Counted from the stretch's first letter, positions 10,201-18,470 are shown. The stretch: 64,000 nt of DNA from an uncultured Thermanaerothrix sp. (GCF_938028735.1 NZ_CALIMF010000014.1:248001-312000); one strand, 5' to 3'. The notes: a model not told the origin generated them from the letters alone. Translations and numbers: made by a program.

Positions 10201-10802
10201 AGATAAATCCCGGTTTCCTCAAAGGCTTTCTGAATCCCCAAAATGGCTGCCTTGACCTCCAGGATATCCTGCGAGGTTTCGATCAGCAAAACATCCACAC
10301 CCCCTTGGATTAATCCCACCGCCTGTTCACGAAACACATCCACCAGTTCGTCAAAACTGATGTTGGACAGTTCGGGGTCGTCCATCGAAGGTAACTTTCC
10401 AGTGGGCCCCATTGAACCAGCCACAAAGCGAGGATGACCCGCCGTACTGTATTCATCGGCCAGCCGGCGGGCCAAAGCTGCAGCCCGGCGGTTAATTTCG
10501 ATGACTTTATCCTGTAGCCCGTATTCGCTTAGCGTGATTCGGTTAGACCGGAATGTGCAGGTCTCAATCACATCAACACCCACTTCCAAAAACGAGCGAT
10601 GGACCTGCTCCACGGCTTGGGGGTAGGTGATCACCAAATAGTCATTACAACCGACATACCGCTCACCCCCAAAATGGGCAGAGGTTAGGTTCATCTTTTG
10701 TAAATTTGTGCCCATTGCGCCATCGTAAATGAGCACTCGTTCGCTCAAGGCATCCAAGTAGCGCCGATTGGTGAATTGACGGTGTTGCTTTAGGTTCTTC
10801 AT
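7263..10802 (-). CDS. metH: cobalamin-dependent methionine synthase
   Basis: Transfers a methyl group from 5-methyl-THF to homocysteine through cob(I)alamin. All four modules of the 1,179-residue protein are intact. The homocysteine domain has DGAMGTNLQKM and the zinc site VVGGCCGTTPAH. The pterin domain spans about 350-610. The cap and B12 domains carry DVHDIG, whose His754 is the lower axial cobalt ligand. The AdoMet-dependent reactivation domain near the C-terminus has YSWGYPAIPD. The start has a GAGGAG ribosome site a few bases upstream. The gene is preceded by a SAM-I riboswitch with an intrinsic terminator, so expression should fall when S-adenosylmethionine is plentiful. Confidence 0.97.
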   Translation of the reverse strand: MKNLKQHRQFTNRRYLDALSERVLIYDGAMGTNLQKMNLTSAHFGGERYVGCNDYLVITYPQAVEQVHRSFLEVGVDVIETCTFRSNRITLSEYGLQDKVIEINRRAAALARRLADEYSTAGHPRFVAGSMGPTGKLPSMDDPELSNISFDELVDVFREQAVGLIQGGVDVLLIETSQDILEVKAAILGIQKAFEETGIYLPIQAQVTLDTTGRMLLGTDISAVLAILEGLAIDVIGLNCSTGPDYMREPIRYLGEHASLPVSCIPNAGLPLNVDGQAVYPLEPDHFADELAEFVEKYHINVVGGCCGTTPAHLKRLVERLGRRPAPPRPILNLPQLASAIQAMPMLQEPKPFLIGERLNTQGSQKFKQLILEERYDEILTLARQQVNSGAHALDICVALTERGDEVETMRKVIKRLAPLVRVPLVIDTTEPEVMEVALKTAPGRCMLNSTHLEGGRAKADRVFELAKRYNAAVMVLTIDENGMAKTADSKLAVARRIYQIAVEEHGLRPQDLVFDALTFTLATGDPEFARSAIETLEGIRLIKAELPGVLTSLGISNVSFGLAPRARAVLNSVMLYHAVQAGLDMAIVNPAHIKPYAEIPEAERRLAEDVIFNRHPEALQRFIAYMDSASVEDSGKRESEQSALSAKSAEERLHWRILHRQKEGVEQDIDEIIHRDPSRSQHEAAIEVLNTVLLPAMKEVGDKFGAGELILPFVLQSAEVMKKAVSHLENYLERKEGVSKGRMVLATVYGDVHDIGKNLVKTILSNNGYEVIDLGKQVPAETIISKAVEVQADAIGLSALLVSTSRQMPLIVNELHRRGLKFPVLIGGAAINPRFGRRILFTESGAFYEPGVFYCKDAFEGLETMDALMDPEARQRLLARIRAEAEMELGRQVPHITRSSARRSNVPLAERIPRPPTWGIRVVRQMPLESVFQYLAKNELFRLSWGAKNTHGEAWERLLADYEARLDAMRREALRDGWLKPQGVYGYWPAQSEGDELIIYDPASVQAGSPAEIMRFSFPRQNVGEFLCLADYFAPVDSGLMDVVAFQIVTVGQAATERVERLQSQGLYTEAYFTHGLAVQMAEATAEYLHHHIRRELGLAPNQGKRYSWGYPAIPDLADHRKVFDLLPAERELGMSLTPAFQLVPEQSTAAIIVHHPQAKYFNIGESRIEQLMRAQEG

Positions 10803-10817
10803 AGACTCCTCGCGCTA

Positions 10818-10846
10818 ATAAAAAAGCCTCTCTGGATTGGAGAGGC
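10818..10846 (-). terminator. intrinsic terminator of the SAM riboswitch
   Basis: On the minus strand GCCTCTC (10826-10832 in plus coordinates) pairs with GAGAGGC (10840-10846) around a 7-base loop, followed by six T residues (10825-10820). It sits between the SAM aptamer and the metH start. This is the expected expression platform: it forms when SAM is bound and ends transcription before metH. Confidence 0.88.
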
Positions 10847-10863
10847 CTCTATGGCGATTTACA

Positions 10864-10985
<122 letters not shown>

Positions 10986-11020
10986 AGAGAACGGCTCTGG
11001 CTATTCAGTTGTTGCGACAA

Positions 11021-11048
11021 ATTCTACTACAAAACCCCCCATTTGCAA
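11021..11048 (-). promoter_or_regulatory. sigma-70-type promoter of the metH transcript
   Basis: On the minus strand a -35 box TTGCAA (11043-11048) and a -10 box TAGAAT (11021-11026) are separated by 16 bases, just upstream of the SAM aptamer. Transcription would start near 11014, giving a leader of about 210 bases that holds the whole riboswitch. Confidence 0.65.
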
Positions 11049-11100
11049 AGCCCAATCCATTTGAACAATTGCGATATAATCTCAAAAGGAGCTTAAAGAC

Positions 11101-11517
11101 GTGACCCGAAATGAACAGTTCCCTCCCTTCTCTTTATTTTTCATCCCTTTTGTCTTGTTTAGCGGCTTGGGAGTAGGAGGATTGGTCCTGCTGATCACGC
11201 AGACACTTCCCACCCTATTCCCGCGCTGGCTCTTTTTCTTCTTGGGCACCCTGGGCGTTACCGGACTAGTATTGCCTGTGGTGTACTTCTTAAACCGGCG
11301 TTTTTCCTCCCCCAACCCACCTTCAACGGGCACTATCCTACGCGAAGCCTTGTGGGCTGGCATCCTTTTCGACCTGTTGGCCTGGCTACAATTAGAACGG
11401 GTTCTCACTCTGACCCTTGGAATGATCCTGTGCTTGGGGATCTTCATTCTTGAATTTTCGTTACGCTTGATCGAACGTGCCCAATGGCGCATTCACAAGA
11501 TTTCTCATGAGTCCTGA
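11101..11517 (+). CDS. small hydrophobic membrane protein, unknown function
   Basis: Predicted 138-residue inner-membrane protein with four hydrophobic stretches, at about residues 11-35, 40-62, 78-95 and 101-120, and a basic C-terminus. It starts with GTG at 11101 behind AAAAGGAGC, a good ribosome site; a TATAAT hexamer lies at 11075-11080 without a convincing -35. I recognise no family. Its stop overlaps the selA start by 11 bases, so the two are probably translated together. Its Pro-rich segment near residues 68-76 looks like a loop. A role in selenium metabolism would be guesswork. Confidence 0.75.
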   Translation: MTRNEQFPPFSLFFIPFVLFSGLGVGGLVLLITQTLPTLFPRWLFFFLGTLGVTGLVLPVVYFLNRRFSSPNPPSTGTILREALWAGILFDLLAWLQLERVLTLTLGMILCLGIFILEFSLRLIERAQWRIHKISHES

Positions 11518-12886
11518 ACTGCGTCGGATCCCATCTGTAGATCAACTGCTCCACCTTCCAGCGGCCACTGCGTTAATCGAATCTTTTGGCCGTCCCATGA
11601 CCTTGAAAGCTCTAAGGGAAACATTAAGCGCATTGCGTACAAGCCTCATGCAGGGGCAAACGGTTGAAATTACCCCTGAGGTCATTTTTGCCCATTCTCA
11701 GACCTTATTAAACACCTGGTTTACACCCTCGCTTAGGCCAGTGATTAATGCCACCGGGGTGGTTCTACACACCAACCTAGGACGTGCTCCACTAAGCCAA
11801 AGCGCACGTCAGGCCATCTTCCACATTGCTCAGGGTTATTGCAACCTGGAATACAATCTCGATAAGGGAGAGCGAGGCACCCGCAACAGCCATGTCACCC
11901 AATTGCTAACCCAGCTAACCAACGCAGAAGACGCCCTGGTCGTTAACAACAACGCTGCTGCGGTTTTGCTCACGCTCAGCGCACTCGCCGCACGACGCAA
12001 GGTTCTCATTGCCCGTTCACAACTTATTGAAATCGGAGGTGGTTTCCGCATCCCCGAGGTTATGCGCCAATCCAAAGCGCACTTACTCGAGGTGGGCACC
12101 ACCAACCGCACTCGCGCTGAGGACTATGAGAATGCCCTACGAGAATTTGGAGCGGCGATGATCTTGCATGCTCATCACTCTAATTTCCGTATCGTCGGTT
12201 TCACCGAAGAGCCTACCCTCTCAGCACTGGCGGAATTGGCTCATCGTCATCAAATCCCATTGGTGGACGATATTGGATCCGGAGCCCTCGTTGATACTGC
12301 CCGTTACGGCCTGGCTCATGAACCAACCGTGCAGGAGTCCTTGGCTGCAGGGGCGGATTTGGTGTGCTTTTCAGGGGACAAATTGTTAGGTGGCCCCCAG
12401 GCCGGAATCATTGTCGGTAAGAAGTACTTACTAGAGAAAATCAAACGCCACCCGCTGGCCCGCGCGGTGCGCGCCGATAAAGTCACTCTAGCAGCTCTCT
12501 CCGCCACCCTCTTGCATTACTTAAAAGGTGATTGGGAACAAGCCATCCCCATCTGGCAAATGATTGCCCAATCTGAGAAAGTGCTGAGAGAAAGAGCTAT
12601 CCGTTGGCAAACCATTCTGGGGGCGGGCTCCGTAATTCCCGGATACTCTACTGTTGGCGGAGGTAGTCTGCCGGGTGAAGTACTACCCACGCATCTGCTC
12701 AGCCTTTCAGTAAAGTCCCCCACCCAGGCGCTGAAATGGCTGCGCACTCGTCCCACTCCTATTATTGCTCGTATCGAAAACGATCAAATTATGTTGGATC
12801 CCCGCACTGTGTTGCTAGAGCAGGAAAGAACTCTCTTGGACGAGTTGCACCCACTTGTTATCCAAGAGGGTTTGCAGCAAGTGTGA
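11507..12886 (+). CDS. selA: L-seryl-tRNA(Sec) selenium transferase
   Basis: PLP enzyme that converts seryl-tRNA(Sec) to selenocysteinyl-tRNA(Sec) with selenophosphate. The start is taken at ATG 11507 because the protein then begins MSPELRRIPSVDQLL, the usual SelA N-terminus; an ATG at 11477 is also in frame. Typical motifs are INATGVVLHTNLGRAPL, EYNLDKGERGTRN, DDIGSGALVDT and SGDKLLGGPQAG, in which Lys292 is the PLP-binding lysine. Length (459 residues) and catalytic residues are intact, so it looks functional. No selB, selD or selC tRNA lies in the window. Archaeal-type SelA-like paralogues exist, but the complete N-terminal region here argues for a true SelA. Confidence 0.93.
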   Translation: MSPELRRIPSVDQLLHLPAATALIESFGRPMTLKALRETLSALRTSLMQGQTVEITPEVIFAHSQTLLNTWFTPSLRPVINATGVVLHTNLGRAPLSQSARQAIFHIAQGYCNLEYNLDKGERGTRNSHVTQLLTQLTNAEDALVVNNNAAAVLLTLSALAARRKVLIARSQLIEIGGGFRIPEVMRQSKAHLLEVGTTNRTRAEDYENALREFGAAMILHAHHSNFRIVGFTEEPTLSALAELAHRHQIPLVDDIGSGALVDTARYGLAHEPTVQESLAAGADLVCFSGDKLLGGPQAGIIVGKKYLLEKIKRHPLARAVRADKVTLAALSATLLHYLKGDWEQAIPIWQMIAQSEKVLRERAIRWQTILGAGSVIPGYSTVGGGSLPGEVLPTHLLSLSVKSPTQALKWLRTRPTPIIARIENDQIMLDPRTVLLEQERTLLDELHPLVIQEGLQQV

Positions 12887-12917
12887 CTTAGCATTCCATC
12901 TTCCCTTGGAGACAAGC

Positions 12918-14159
12918 ATGAGAAAAGACCTAGACCACTTGATGCACACTCACAATGTGGACGCCCTGTGGATTATGGGGCCAACCACTCATAACCCTGC
13001 CATGCGTTATTTTTGTGGCGAGGCTTCTCTTACTGGGGCTGATCTCTTTAAGCGTCGCAATCAACCGCCCACGCTATTTTATCGGTCTATGGAACGCGAT
13101 GAGGCCGCCAAAACCGGACTGATCACCCGTTGTTATGACGACTATCCTTTTAGGACTTATTATGAGCAAGCCAACGGAGATATTTCGCAGGCTACGGCTT
13201 TACGCTTCCGTAAAATGCTGGAAGATCTTCATCTCGAACGTAGCCGAATCGCCCTTTACGGCAAAATCGAATTTGGACCGCAGTTTGATTTGGTCAAACA
13301 ATTACAAACATTAATGCCGGAGGCAGAGTTTCTCGGTTTTGCTGATGATCCAATACTCCTGATGGCAATGATGACTAAAGACGAGGATGAGATTGAACGA
13401 ATTCGGCAAATGGGCCGCGTAACTACTCAGGTGGTGGCCCAAACGGCAGATTTCCTGAGTCAGCATCGGGCTAAGGGTGGCATTTTAATCAAATCAGACG
13501 GCGAACCACTCACCATAGGTGAGGTTAAGCGAAGGATCAACCTATGGCTGGCCGAACAGGGGGCCGAGAATTCTGAAGGCACCATATTTGCCATCGGACG
13601 GGATGCGGCTATTCCTCACAGCACCGGGAACCCCCATGATGTGCTGCGCTTAGGGGAAACGATCGTTTTCGATATCTTTCCCCATGAAGCCGGTGGAGGC
13701 TACTTCTATGATTTCACCCGCACCTGGTGCCTAGGATTCGCTACAGACGAAGCTCTTGGGCTTTACGAACAAGTGCTCTCCGTGTATCGCCAAGTTGTGC
13801 AGGAATTGGCCCCTAACCGCTTCTTCAAGTTCTACCACGACCGCACATGCGAATTGTTTGAAGCCATGGGGCATCCCACAGTGCGCACTAACCCCACAAC
13901 GCAAGAAGGATATGTGCACAGCCTAGGGCATGGCTTGGGCCTACATGTCCATGAGTACCCAGTAAGTGGGGCCTATGCCAATGAATCACGCGATCTCCTT
14001 GCGCCTGGCACGGTTTTTACCATCGAACCTGGGCTTTACTACCCCCAAAAGGGCATAGGTGTACGCCTGGAGGACACCTATGCTGTGCTACCTGATGGAC
14101 AAATCACCTGCCTCGCCGAGTACCCGCCTGATCTCGTAATTCCTGTTCGGGCAAGTTAG
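12918..14159 (+). CDS. M24-family Xaa-Pro aminopeptidase-like metallopeptidase
   Basis: Cytosolic dimetal peptidase with the pita-bread fold, probably removing N-terminal residues next to proline or acting as a dipeptidase. The start is placed at ATG 12918, preceded by TTGGAGA at 12905-12911, rather than the in-frame ATG at 12855 inside selA. The N-terminal domain covers about 1-150. The catalytic domain shows the metal ligands in order: two Asp in FDIFPHEAGGGYFYDFTR, His in GHGLGLHVHEYP, Glu in TIEPGLYYP and Glu in GVRLEDTYAV. It follows selA by 31 bases on the same strand and may share its transcript. The exact peptide preference cannot be read from sequence. Confidence 0.9.
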   Translation: MRKDLDHLMHTHNVDALWIMGPTTHNPAMRYFCGEASLTGADLFKRRNQPPTLFYRSMERDEAAKTGLITRCYDDYPFRTYYEQANGDISQATALRFRKMLEDLHLERSRIALYGKIEFGPQFDLVKQLQTLMPEAEFLGFADDPILLMAMMTKDEDEIERIRQMGRVTTQVVAQTADFLSQHRAKGGILIKSDGEPLTIGEVKRRINLWLAEQGAENSEGTIFAIGRDAAIPHSTGNPHDVLRLGETIVFDIFPHEAGGGYFYDFTRTWCLGFATDEALGLYEQVLSVYRQVVQELAPNRFFKFYHDRTCELFEAMGHPTVRTNPTTQEGYVHSLGHGLGLHVHEYPVSGAYANESRDLLAPGTVFTIEPGLYYPQKGIGVRLEDTYAVLPDGQITCLAEYPPDLVIPVRAS

Positions 14160-14200
14160 AGAGGCATTCACAAAAACTCTTTCTGGGCACTCTTTACGTT

Positions 14201-15982
14201 TTAGATCAGGACATCTACCACCAGTGCCAGAAAAACCAGCGCAAGGTACATGCTGGAAATGCGATACATCTGATAAGCCGGACGATTGCCAGAAAGGCGC
14301 AACACCCGCCAGGCTGCATAAATTAACCATGCTCCCAGGAGCAGCGCAGCAAATAGGAAAAGGCGACCAGTCAGATTAAAGAGTGGCATTAACAGTGTCA
14401 GAGCCACTAATTCTAAGGTATAAATGAAAATCTGCCGGCGCGTCGCCTTCTCCCCCTGCACAACCGGCAACATTGGAATACCGGCGCGAGCGTAGTCCTT
14501 CTGCCGCACTAGCGCCAAGGCCCAAAAATGCGGAGGCGTCCAGAGGAAAATGATAGCGAACAGAAATAGGGCTGGCACCTGGAGATCATTAGCTACTGCT
14601 GCCCAACCCACCAGAGGTGGAATCGCTCCAGCGCCTCCACCAATCACAATATTCTGGGTCGTGGCCGGTTTGAGCCACAAACTGTAAACCCCAACATAGT
14701 AGATCATCCCAGCCAGGGCAAGCAATGCACTGAGCAAGTTAACCTTACCCGCCAGGAGGAAAAAGGCCGTTAGGCATGCTGTCACCCCATAGGTCAGACC
14801 CTGAGCTGGCGTCAGAATACCTGAAGGAATGGGCCGCTTAGCCGTTCGTTGCATGCGGCGATCCACATCACGGTCAATGTATTGGTTAATGGCACTGGCA
14901 CCTCCAGCCGCCAAAGCCCCTCCCAGAAGTGTCCAAAACGTCAGACGCAAATCTGGCAATCCTCTGGCTGCCAGTACCATCCCGGTGTAGGTTGTGACCA
15001 GAAGAAGCGCCACAATCACGGGCTTATTCAATAAGAAGTAGGCTTTGAAGCGCACACGCCAGGAGATCTCATCCGAGACCCTCTCAACGGCTTGCGGTAA
15101 GCGTACCCACATCCCATAGACCAGTGCAACCATTGCCCCCCATAATGCCACAATGTTGAGGGCATGCAGGGCCACCATATCGCCAGGATACCCGCGGCTA
15201 ACCATCCATCCGCCCAGCCCAACCTGGCCCAAGAAAAGCATACCAACCGCCAGCGCAAGAGGCAAGATAACTGGATCTGCATTGTAGTCCCGCCCTACTC
15301 TTACGATTATGATAACCATCCCTATCAAGACCAAAAGGCTCGCCAAGCGATGAATAAGGGTGCTCCACCCCCACTCGCTCAGCACCCAACCGCCTGCACA
15401 AAGCGGCCACCCTCCACATACCCGCCCCCCAGGATCCAGCGTACTAGCAAAACCACTTGCCAGAAGGATAAAGGTTACCCCCATAACCCCCAGCCCTAGA
15501 AGAACCGACTTGTGGCTGGATCTAGCGCCTTTGCCCATAGGGCTTTGAAAGGCTGGTAGGGTAGAGAGGGTACTCACCCCCACAGCTGTCAGCGCCGCTA
15601 ATCCGAGCCCAAGATGCAGCAGAGCAAGGGATTCCCAAGCCAATACACGGGAGATGATCCCTAGTAGGCCCTGGAGAGCAAGCGCCACGATGCCACCAAT
15701 CAGTCCCCCGCGTTCAAGAGATGACAAGACTTGCCATCTGACCACCAGCTGCCAACCCCCGAAAACGATTACCAATCCAGTCGCAAGCCAGGAAAGGACC
15801 GGGTGCATTAAAGCCACCCATGGCAACCAAGTCACCGGCTGGCCGGGGACAAAAACACATTTCAGGTTTTGAACACATTCCTGCGCAACCCCTACAAAGC
15901 GGGCCACATACCCGCTGTAAACTGCTAGGATCAGGAAACCAAGGCTCACCCCATAGGCTCCACGCCAAATCTGTTCCTTCAT
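14201..15982 (-). CDS. fused heme A synthase (CtaA) and heme O synthase (CtaB)
   Basis: One 593-residue membrane protein that should perform both steps from heme B to heme A. Residues 1 to about 290 are a COX15/CtaA domain with four conserved His sites (LMHPVLSW, LLHLGLGL, LIHRLASL, ALHALNI) and the two external Cys pairs CVQNLKC and CGGWPLC. From about residue 300 to the end is a UbiA-fold CtaB domain with the prenyl-diphosphate motif NQYIDRDVDRRMQR and a second Asp-containing region. The order is reversed relative to the pathway, since heme O is made by CtaB first. It is the last gene of the oxidase operon and overlaps SURF1 by 4 bases. The fusion is reported in some Chloroflexota and Deinococcus-Thermus relatives. 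Confidence 0.93.
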   Translation of the reverse strand: MKEQIWRGAYGVSLGFLILAVYSGYVARFVGVAQECVQNLKCVFVPGQPVTWLPWVALMHPVLSWLATGLVIVFGGWQLVVRWQVLSSLERGGLIGGIVALALQGLLGIISRVLAWESLALLHLGLGLAALTAVGVSTLSTLPAFQSPMGKGARSSHKSVLLGLGVMGVTFILLASGFASTLDPGGRVCGGWPLCAGGWVLSEWGWSTLIHRLASLLVLIGMVIIIVRVGRDYNADPVILPLALAVGMLFLGQVGLGGWMVSRGYPGDMVALHALNIVALWGAMVALVYGMWVRLPQAVERVSDEISWRVRFKAYFLLNKPVIVALLLVTTYTGMVLAARGLPDLRLTFWTLLGGALAAGGASAINQYIDRDVDRRMQRTAKRPIPSGILTPAQGLTYGVTACLTAFFLLAGKVNLLSALLALAGMIYYVGVYSLWLKPATTQNIVIGGGAGAIPPLVGWAAVANDLQVPALFLFAIIFLWTPPHFWALALVRQKDYARAGIPMLPVVQGEKATRRQIFIYTLELVALTLLMPLFNLTGRLFLFAALLLGAWLIYAAWRVLRLSGNRPAYQMYRISSMYLALVFLALVVDVLI

Positions 15983-16764
15983 CCTTCCTCGTCCTCCAAA
16001 GGTTTATCTTGGGCTGGACTAGGTTTGCGCATTTGCCGTCTCACAAAAAACGGATATCCAATTCCCAAGATCGCAGCGAATGTAAACCACTGGATGGCAT
16101 ATCCCAAATGAGGCCCCTCACTAATTTCCACCTCACTCAAGGTACGATAGGGTAACCCTTGCCAAGTTGGATCGGGCGCCTGTTGAATATAAATGGGCAA
16201 TAGGGACAACTGCGTTTGCTGTTGAATACGGGAAATATTGACCAGGTTCCAGGCATCCAGCCGTTCCTGACCAGGTGCCAACGTCGGATCTGGCACACCA
16301 CCAAAATCTGGCCGCTCTTGGCCACGTCGAATCACCCCCTTCACTGATATCACTCCTTTTTCCTGATAGGCTAAGCGTGCTGGAAGTTGGGCTTCCTCAT
16401 AGGGCAACCACCCCCGATCCACAAGCACAGCCCAGGAGGTTCCCTGAATTCGTAGCGGTGTCAACACGTGAAACCCAAGTTGCCCTTGCCACACCTGATT
16501 ACGCAGCAAGACCTCGTCAGAATGATCATACTCTCCTGTTACAACAACCTCTCGGTACTCCATATCCGGTAATTGGATGATGGAGAAAGAGTCTGAGTTG
16601 AGATCAAGAGGGGGTAGGGATCGAGCAGCTAGTACTCGCTCATTAAAAGCACGCCGTTGAGCTAGCCGGTCCAACTGCCAGAATCCCAGCCGAATCATAA
16701 CGATCATGCCAATCAACACTAATAGGGTGGTCGCACCCCAACGCCCCAACCAATGTGTTCTCAT
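15979..16764 (-). CDS. SURF1-family cytochrome oxidase assembly protein
   Basis: Membrane protein of 261 residues that helps insert heme A into oxidase subunit I. It has the family layout: an N-terminal membrane helix at about 10-30, the motif FWQLDRLAQRRAFNERV right after it, a large external domain, and a C-terminal helix introduced by GYAIQWFTFAAI. The C-terminal tail is acidic. It overlaps the ctaA-ctaB stop/start region by 4 bases and lies 7 bases after the cupredoxin-like gene, placing it firmly in the oxidase operon. Confidence 0.93.
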   Translation of the reverse strand: MRTHWLGRWGATTLLVLIGMIVMIRLGFWQLDRLAQRRAFNERVLAARSLPPLDLNSDSFSIIQLPDMEYREVVVTGEYDHSDEVLLRNQVWQGQLGFHVLTPLRIQGTSWAVLVDRGWLPYEEAQLPARLAYQEKGVISVKGVIRRGQERPDFGGVPDPTLAPGQERLDAWNLVNISRIQQQTQLSLLPIYIQQAPDPTWQGLPYRTLSEVEISEGPHLGYAIQWFTFAAILGIGYPFFVRRQMRKPSPAQDKPLEDEEG

Positions 16765-16771
16765 ACGCTAC

Positions 16772-17287
16772 CTAAGACCCAGATGATGAAGGCGCCACTT
16801 TTTCTGGAAGAGGTACCGCCACCAGAGAGTAAACCCACATTAGCATCCAGGTGGGAATCATGACTGCCAAAATACCCTGAATACGATCTACAGGGCGGAT
16901 GCGCGGACGCACGTCAATCCCCAGAATCTGCGAGGTTTGAAACGAACACGCCATGCTATAGGCGCTTGGACGATCCAAGTTGAGCGAGGCTGCGCTTCCG
17001 GATGGGATCCAGAGAGGGCCAAGTTGATGGCTAACGCTATCTTCATTGCGCACAACCAAAATATCCCCCTCCGTAAAAACCATGGGCGGGAGGGTCGGCC
17101 CTGGTCCCCCCATCGAGATCTGAGCCGCTGTACCTAGGGGTATAACGATCTCAATAGTACGGGGAACATTTTCACTTTCACCTCGTAGCAACCAATAGGC
17201 ACCTTCCCCTACCAGGATCCCTACTAGGAGGCTGAGCAGAAATGTGATTCCTAGGCGGACAAGTACTGCTTTCGCCATTGCGCTCAT
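16772..17287 (-). CDS. cupredoxin-like membrane protein of the oxidase operon
   Basis: 171-residue protein with an N-terminal membrane helix (about 8-34), an external domain of about 100 residues, and a second membrane helix (about 137-158). The middle part resembles a cupredoxin fold, with FTEGDILVVRNEDSVSHQLG and then YSMACSFQTS. His87 and Cys114, with Met112 nearby, could bind copper, but the second His of a classical type-1 site is not evident. It overlaps the SCO gene by 4 bases and precedes SURF1. A part in copper delivery to the CuA or CuB centre is inferred from this position only. Confidence 0.6.
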   Translation of the reverse strand: MSAMAKAVLVRLGITFLLSLLVGILVGEGAYWLLRGESENVPRTIEIVIPLGTAAQISMGGPGPTLPPMVFTEGDILVVRNEDSVSHQLGPLWIPSGSAASLNLDRPSAYSMACSFQTSQILGIDVRPRIRPVDRIQGILAVMIPTWMLMWVYSLVAVPLPEKVAPSSSGS

Positions 17288-17898
17288 GGACGAACATCCC
17301 GCAGAATCAACCGCAAGTCATTCACCAGATCATCCGCAGAGGTGCCAAACGCATAAGTCAGACGCAAATTACCTTGCGCGTCTATCAGGTAAACCCGCGC
17401 CGAATGATCTACCAGGTAGCTCTCTCCCCGACTTACCTCATCGCGCACCTGCCGGTACACCCCATATGCCTGCCAAATCGGTTGTAGATCTACTTCCTCT
17501 CCTGAGAGGCCGATGAAAGCGGGATTAAACGCTGCTGCATAGGATTGAGCACGCTGAAGTGTATCGCGGCGAGGATCCACGGAGATAAAGACCACTTTTA
17601 TGTTCTCAGCCTGCCGGCCAAGTCGTTTGAGAGCAGCGTTGAGGTCAGCCAAGGTCGTTGGACACACATCTGGGCAGTAGGTATAACCAAAGAAAAGCAA
17701 AACTATTTTGCCTCGTTGATCGCTCAGAGTAAAGAGCCCGCCATCCGCCCGGATAAGGGAAAAATCGGGCGCAGGAACAGGGGGATCAAGTAACGAACCG
17801 CGGAATTGGGCATGTGGCGGAAAAAGAAGCCCGCTTAGGAGTAAAACCCCTACCACAATCCCAATCCCAATCAAAAGCCCGTATTGCCGCACGTGCAT
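17284..17898 (-). CDS. SCO1/SenC-family copper chaperone
   Basis: Membrane-anchored thioredoxin-fold protein that delivers copper to the CuA site of oxidase subunit II. The start is placed at the ATG at 17898, giving 204 residues beginning MHVRQYGLL and followed directly by a membrane helix; a longer frame from 17994 would run into ctaE. The copper-binding motif CPDVCPTTLADL and the distal His in YLVDHSARVYLID are present, as is FFGYTYCP. It lies 2 bases after ctaE and overlaps the next gene, so it belongs to the oxidase operon. Confidence 0.93.
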   Translation of the reverse strand: MHVRQYGLLIGIGIVVGVLLLSGLLFPPHAQFRGSLLDPPVPAPDFSLIRADGGLFTLSDQRGKIVLLFFGYTYCPDVCPTTLADLNAALKRLGRQAENIKVVFISVDPRRDTLQRAQSYAAAFNPAFIGLSGEEVDLQPIWQAYGVYRQVRDEVSRGESYLVDHSARVYLIDAQGNLRLTYAFGTSADDLVNDLRLILRDVRP

Positions 17899-17900
17899 AT

Positions 17901-18470
17901 TTACAGCGCTCCCATTAGGTAGAGGGCAGGGTAAAAGAAGATCCATACTACATCCACAAAGTGCCAATAATTTGCACAGGCTTCCACAGCCCAATGGCGC
18001 TCCGGTGAATATCGCCCCTTTAGCCCGTTGCGGAAAACAATCAGCAGAAAAATTACACCTGTCAACACGTGGAACGCATGCATCCCGGTCATCATATAGA
18101 ATACTGCGCCTTCAGCCCCATCTGACGGCCCAAAGGGCGCAAGCCGCCACTCGAATCCGATCACACCTACCAGGAAGGCAATTCCCAAAAGCATGGTTAT
18201 AAACGTGCTGGTCAGGAAACCACGCCGATTTCCAGCTGCAATCATCGCCTCTGCCCGGTTCATGAAAAAGCTGCTGGTCAACAACACCGAGGTCACAATC
18301 AATCCTAAGGTCTGATCCAGTTCAGGCCTGCGCCCACCTAGTAGGTAAAAGCGCGTAACCAGCAGAGCTCCGAACATAAAAGCATCCGAGATAATGAACA
18401 GCCACAAACCAATGCGATTGGTGGCAACGCGCTGTCGATAAGCATCAAGGCTGATCGGATGGGTGCTCAT
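17901..18470 (-). CDS. ctaE: cytochrome c oxidase subunit III
   Basis: Membrane subunit of the heme-copper oxidase, 189 residues with five predicted helices. This is the short form common in caa3-type enzymes. The ATG at 18470 has an AGGAGC ribosome site and overlaps the ctaF stop by one base (TGATG). Typical stretches are GLWLFIISDAFMFGALL at the N-terminus, FYMMTGMHAFHVLTG in the middle and ANYWHFVDVVWIFFYPALY at the end. It stabilises subunit I and has no redox centre. Confidence 0.93.
   Translation of the reverse strand: MSTHPISLDAYRQRVATNRIGLWLFIISDAFMFGALLVTRFYLLGGRRPELDQTLGLIVTSVLLTSSFFMNRAEAMIAAGNRRGFLTSTFITMLLGIAFLVGVIGFEWRLAPFGPSDGAEGAVFYMMTGMHAFHVLTGVIFLLIVFRNGLKGRYSPERHWAVEACANYWHFVDVVWIFFYPALYLMGAL

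Noticed and set aside
15164-15499. Pro-rich plus-strand frame inside the CtaA part
   Set aside because: Antisense shadow of a well-supported membrane protein gene.
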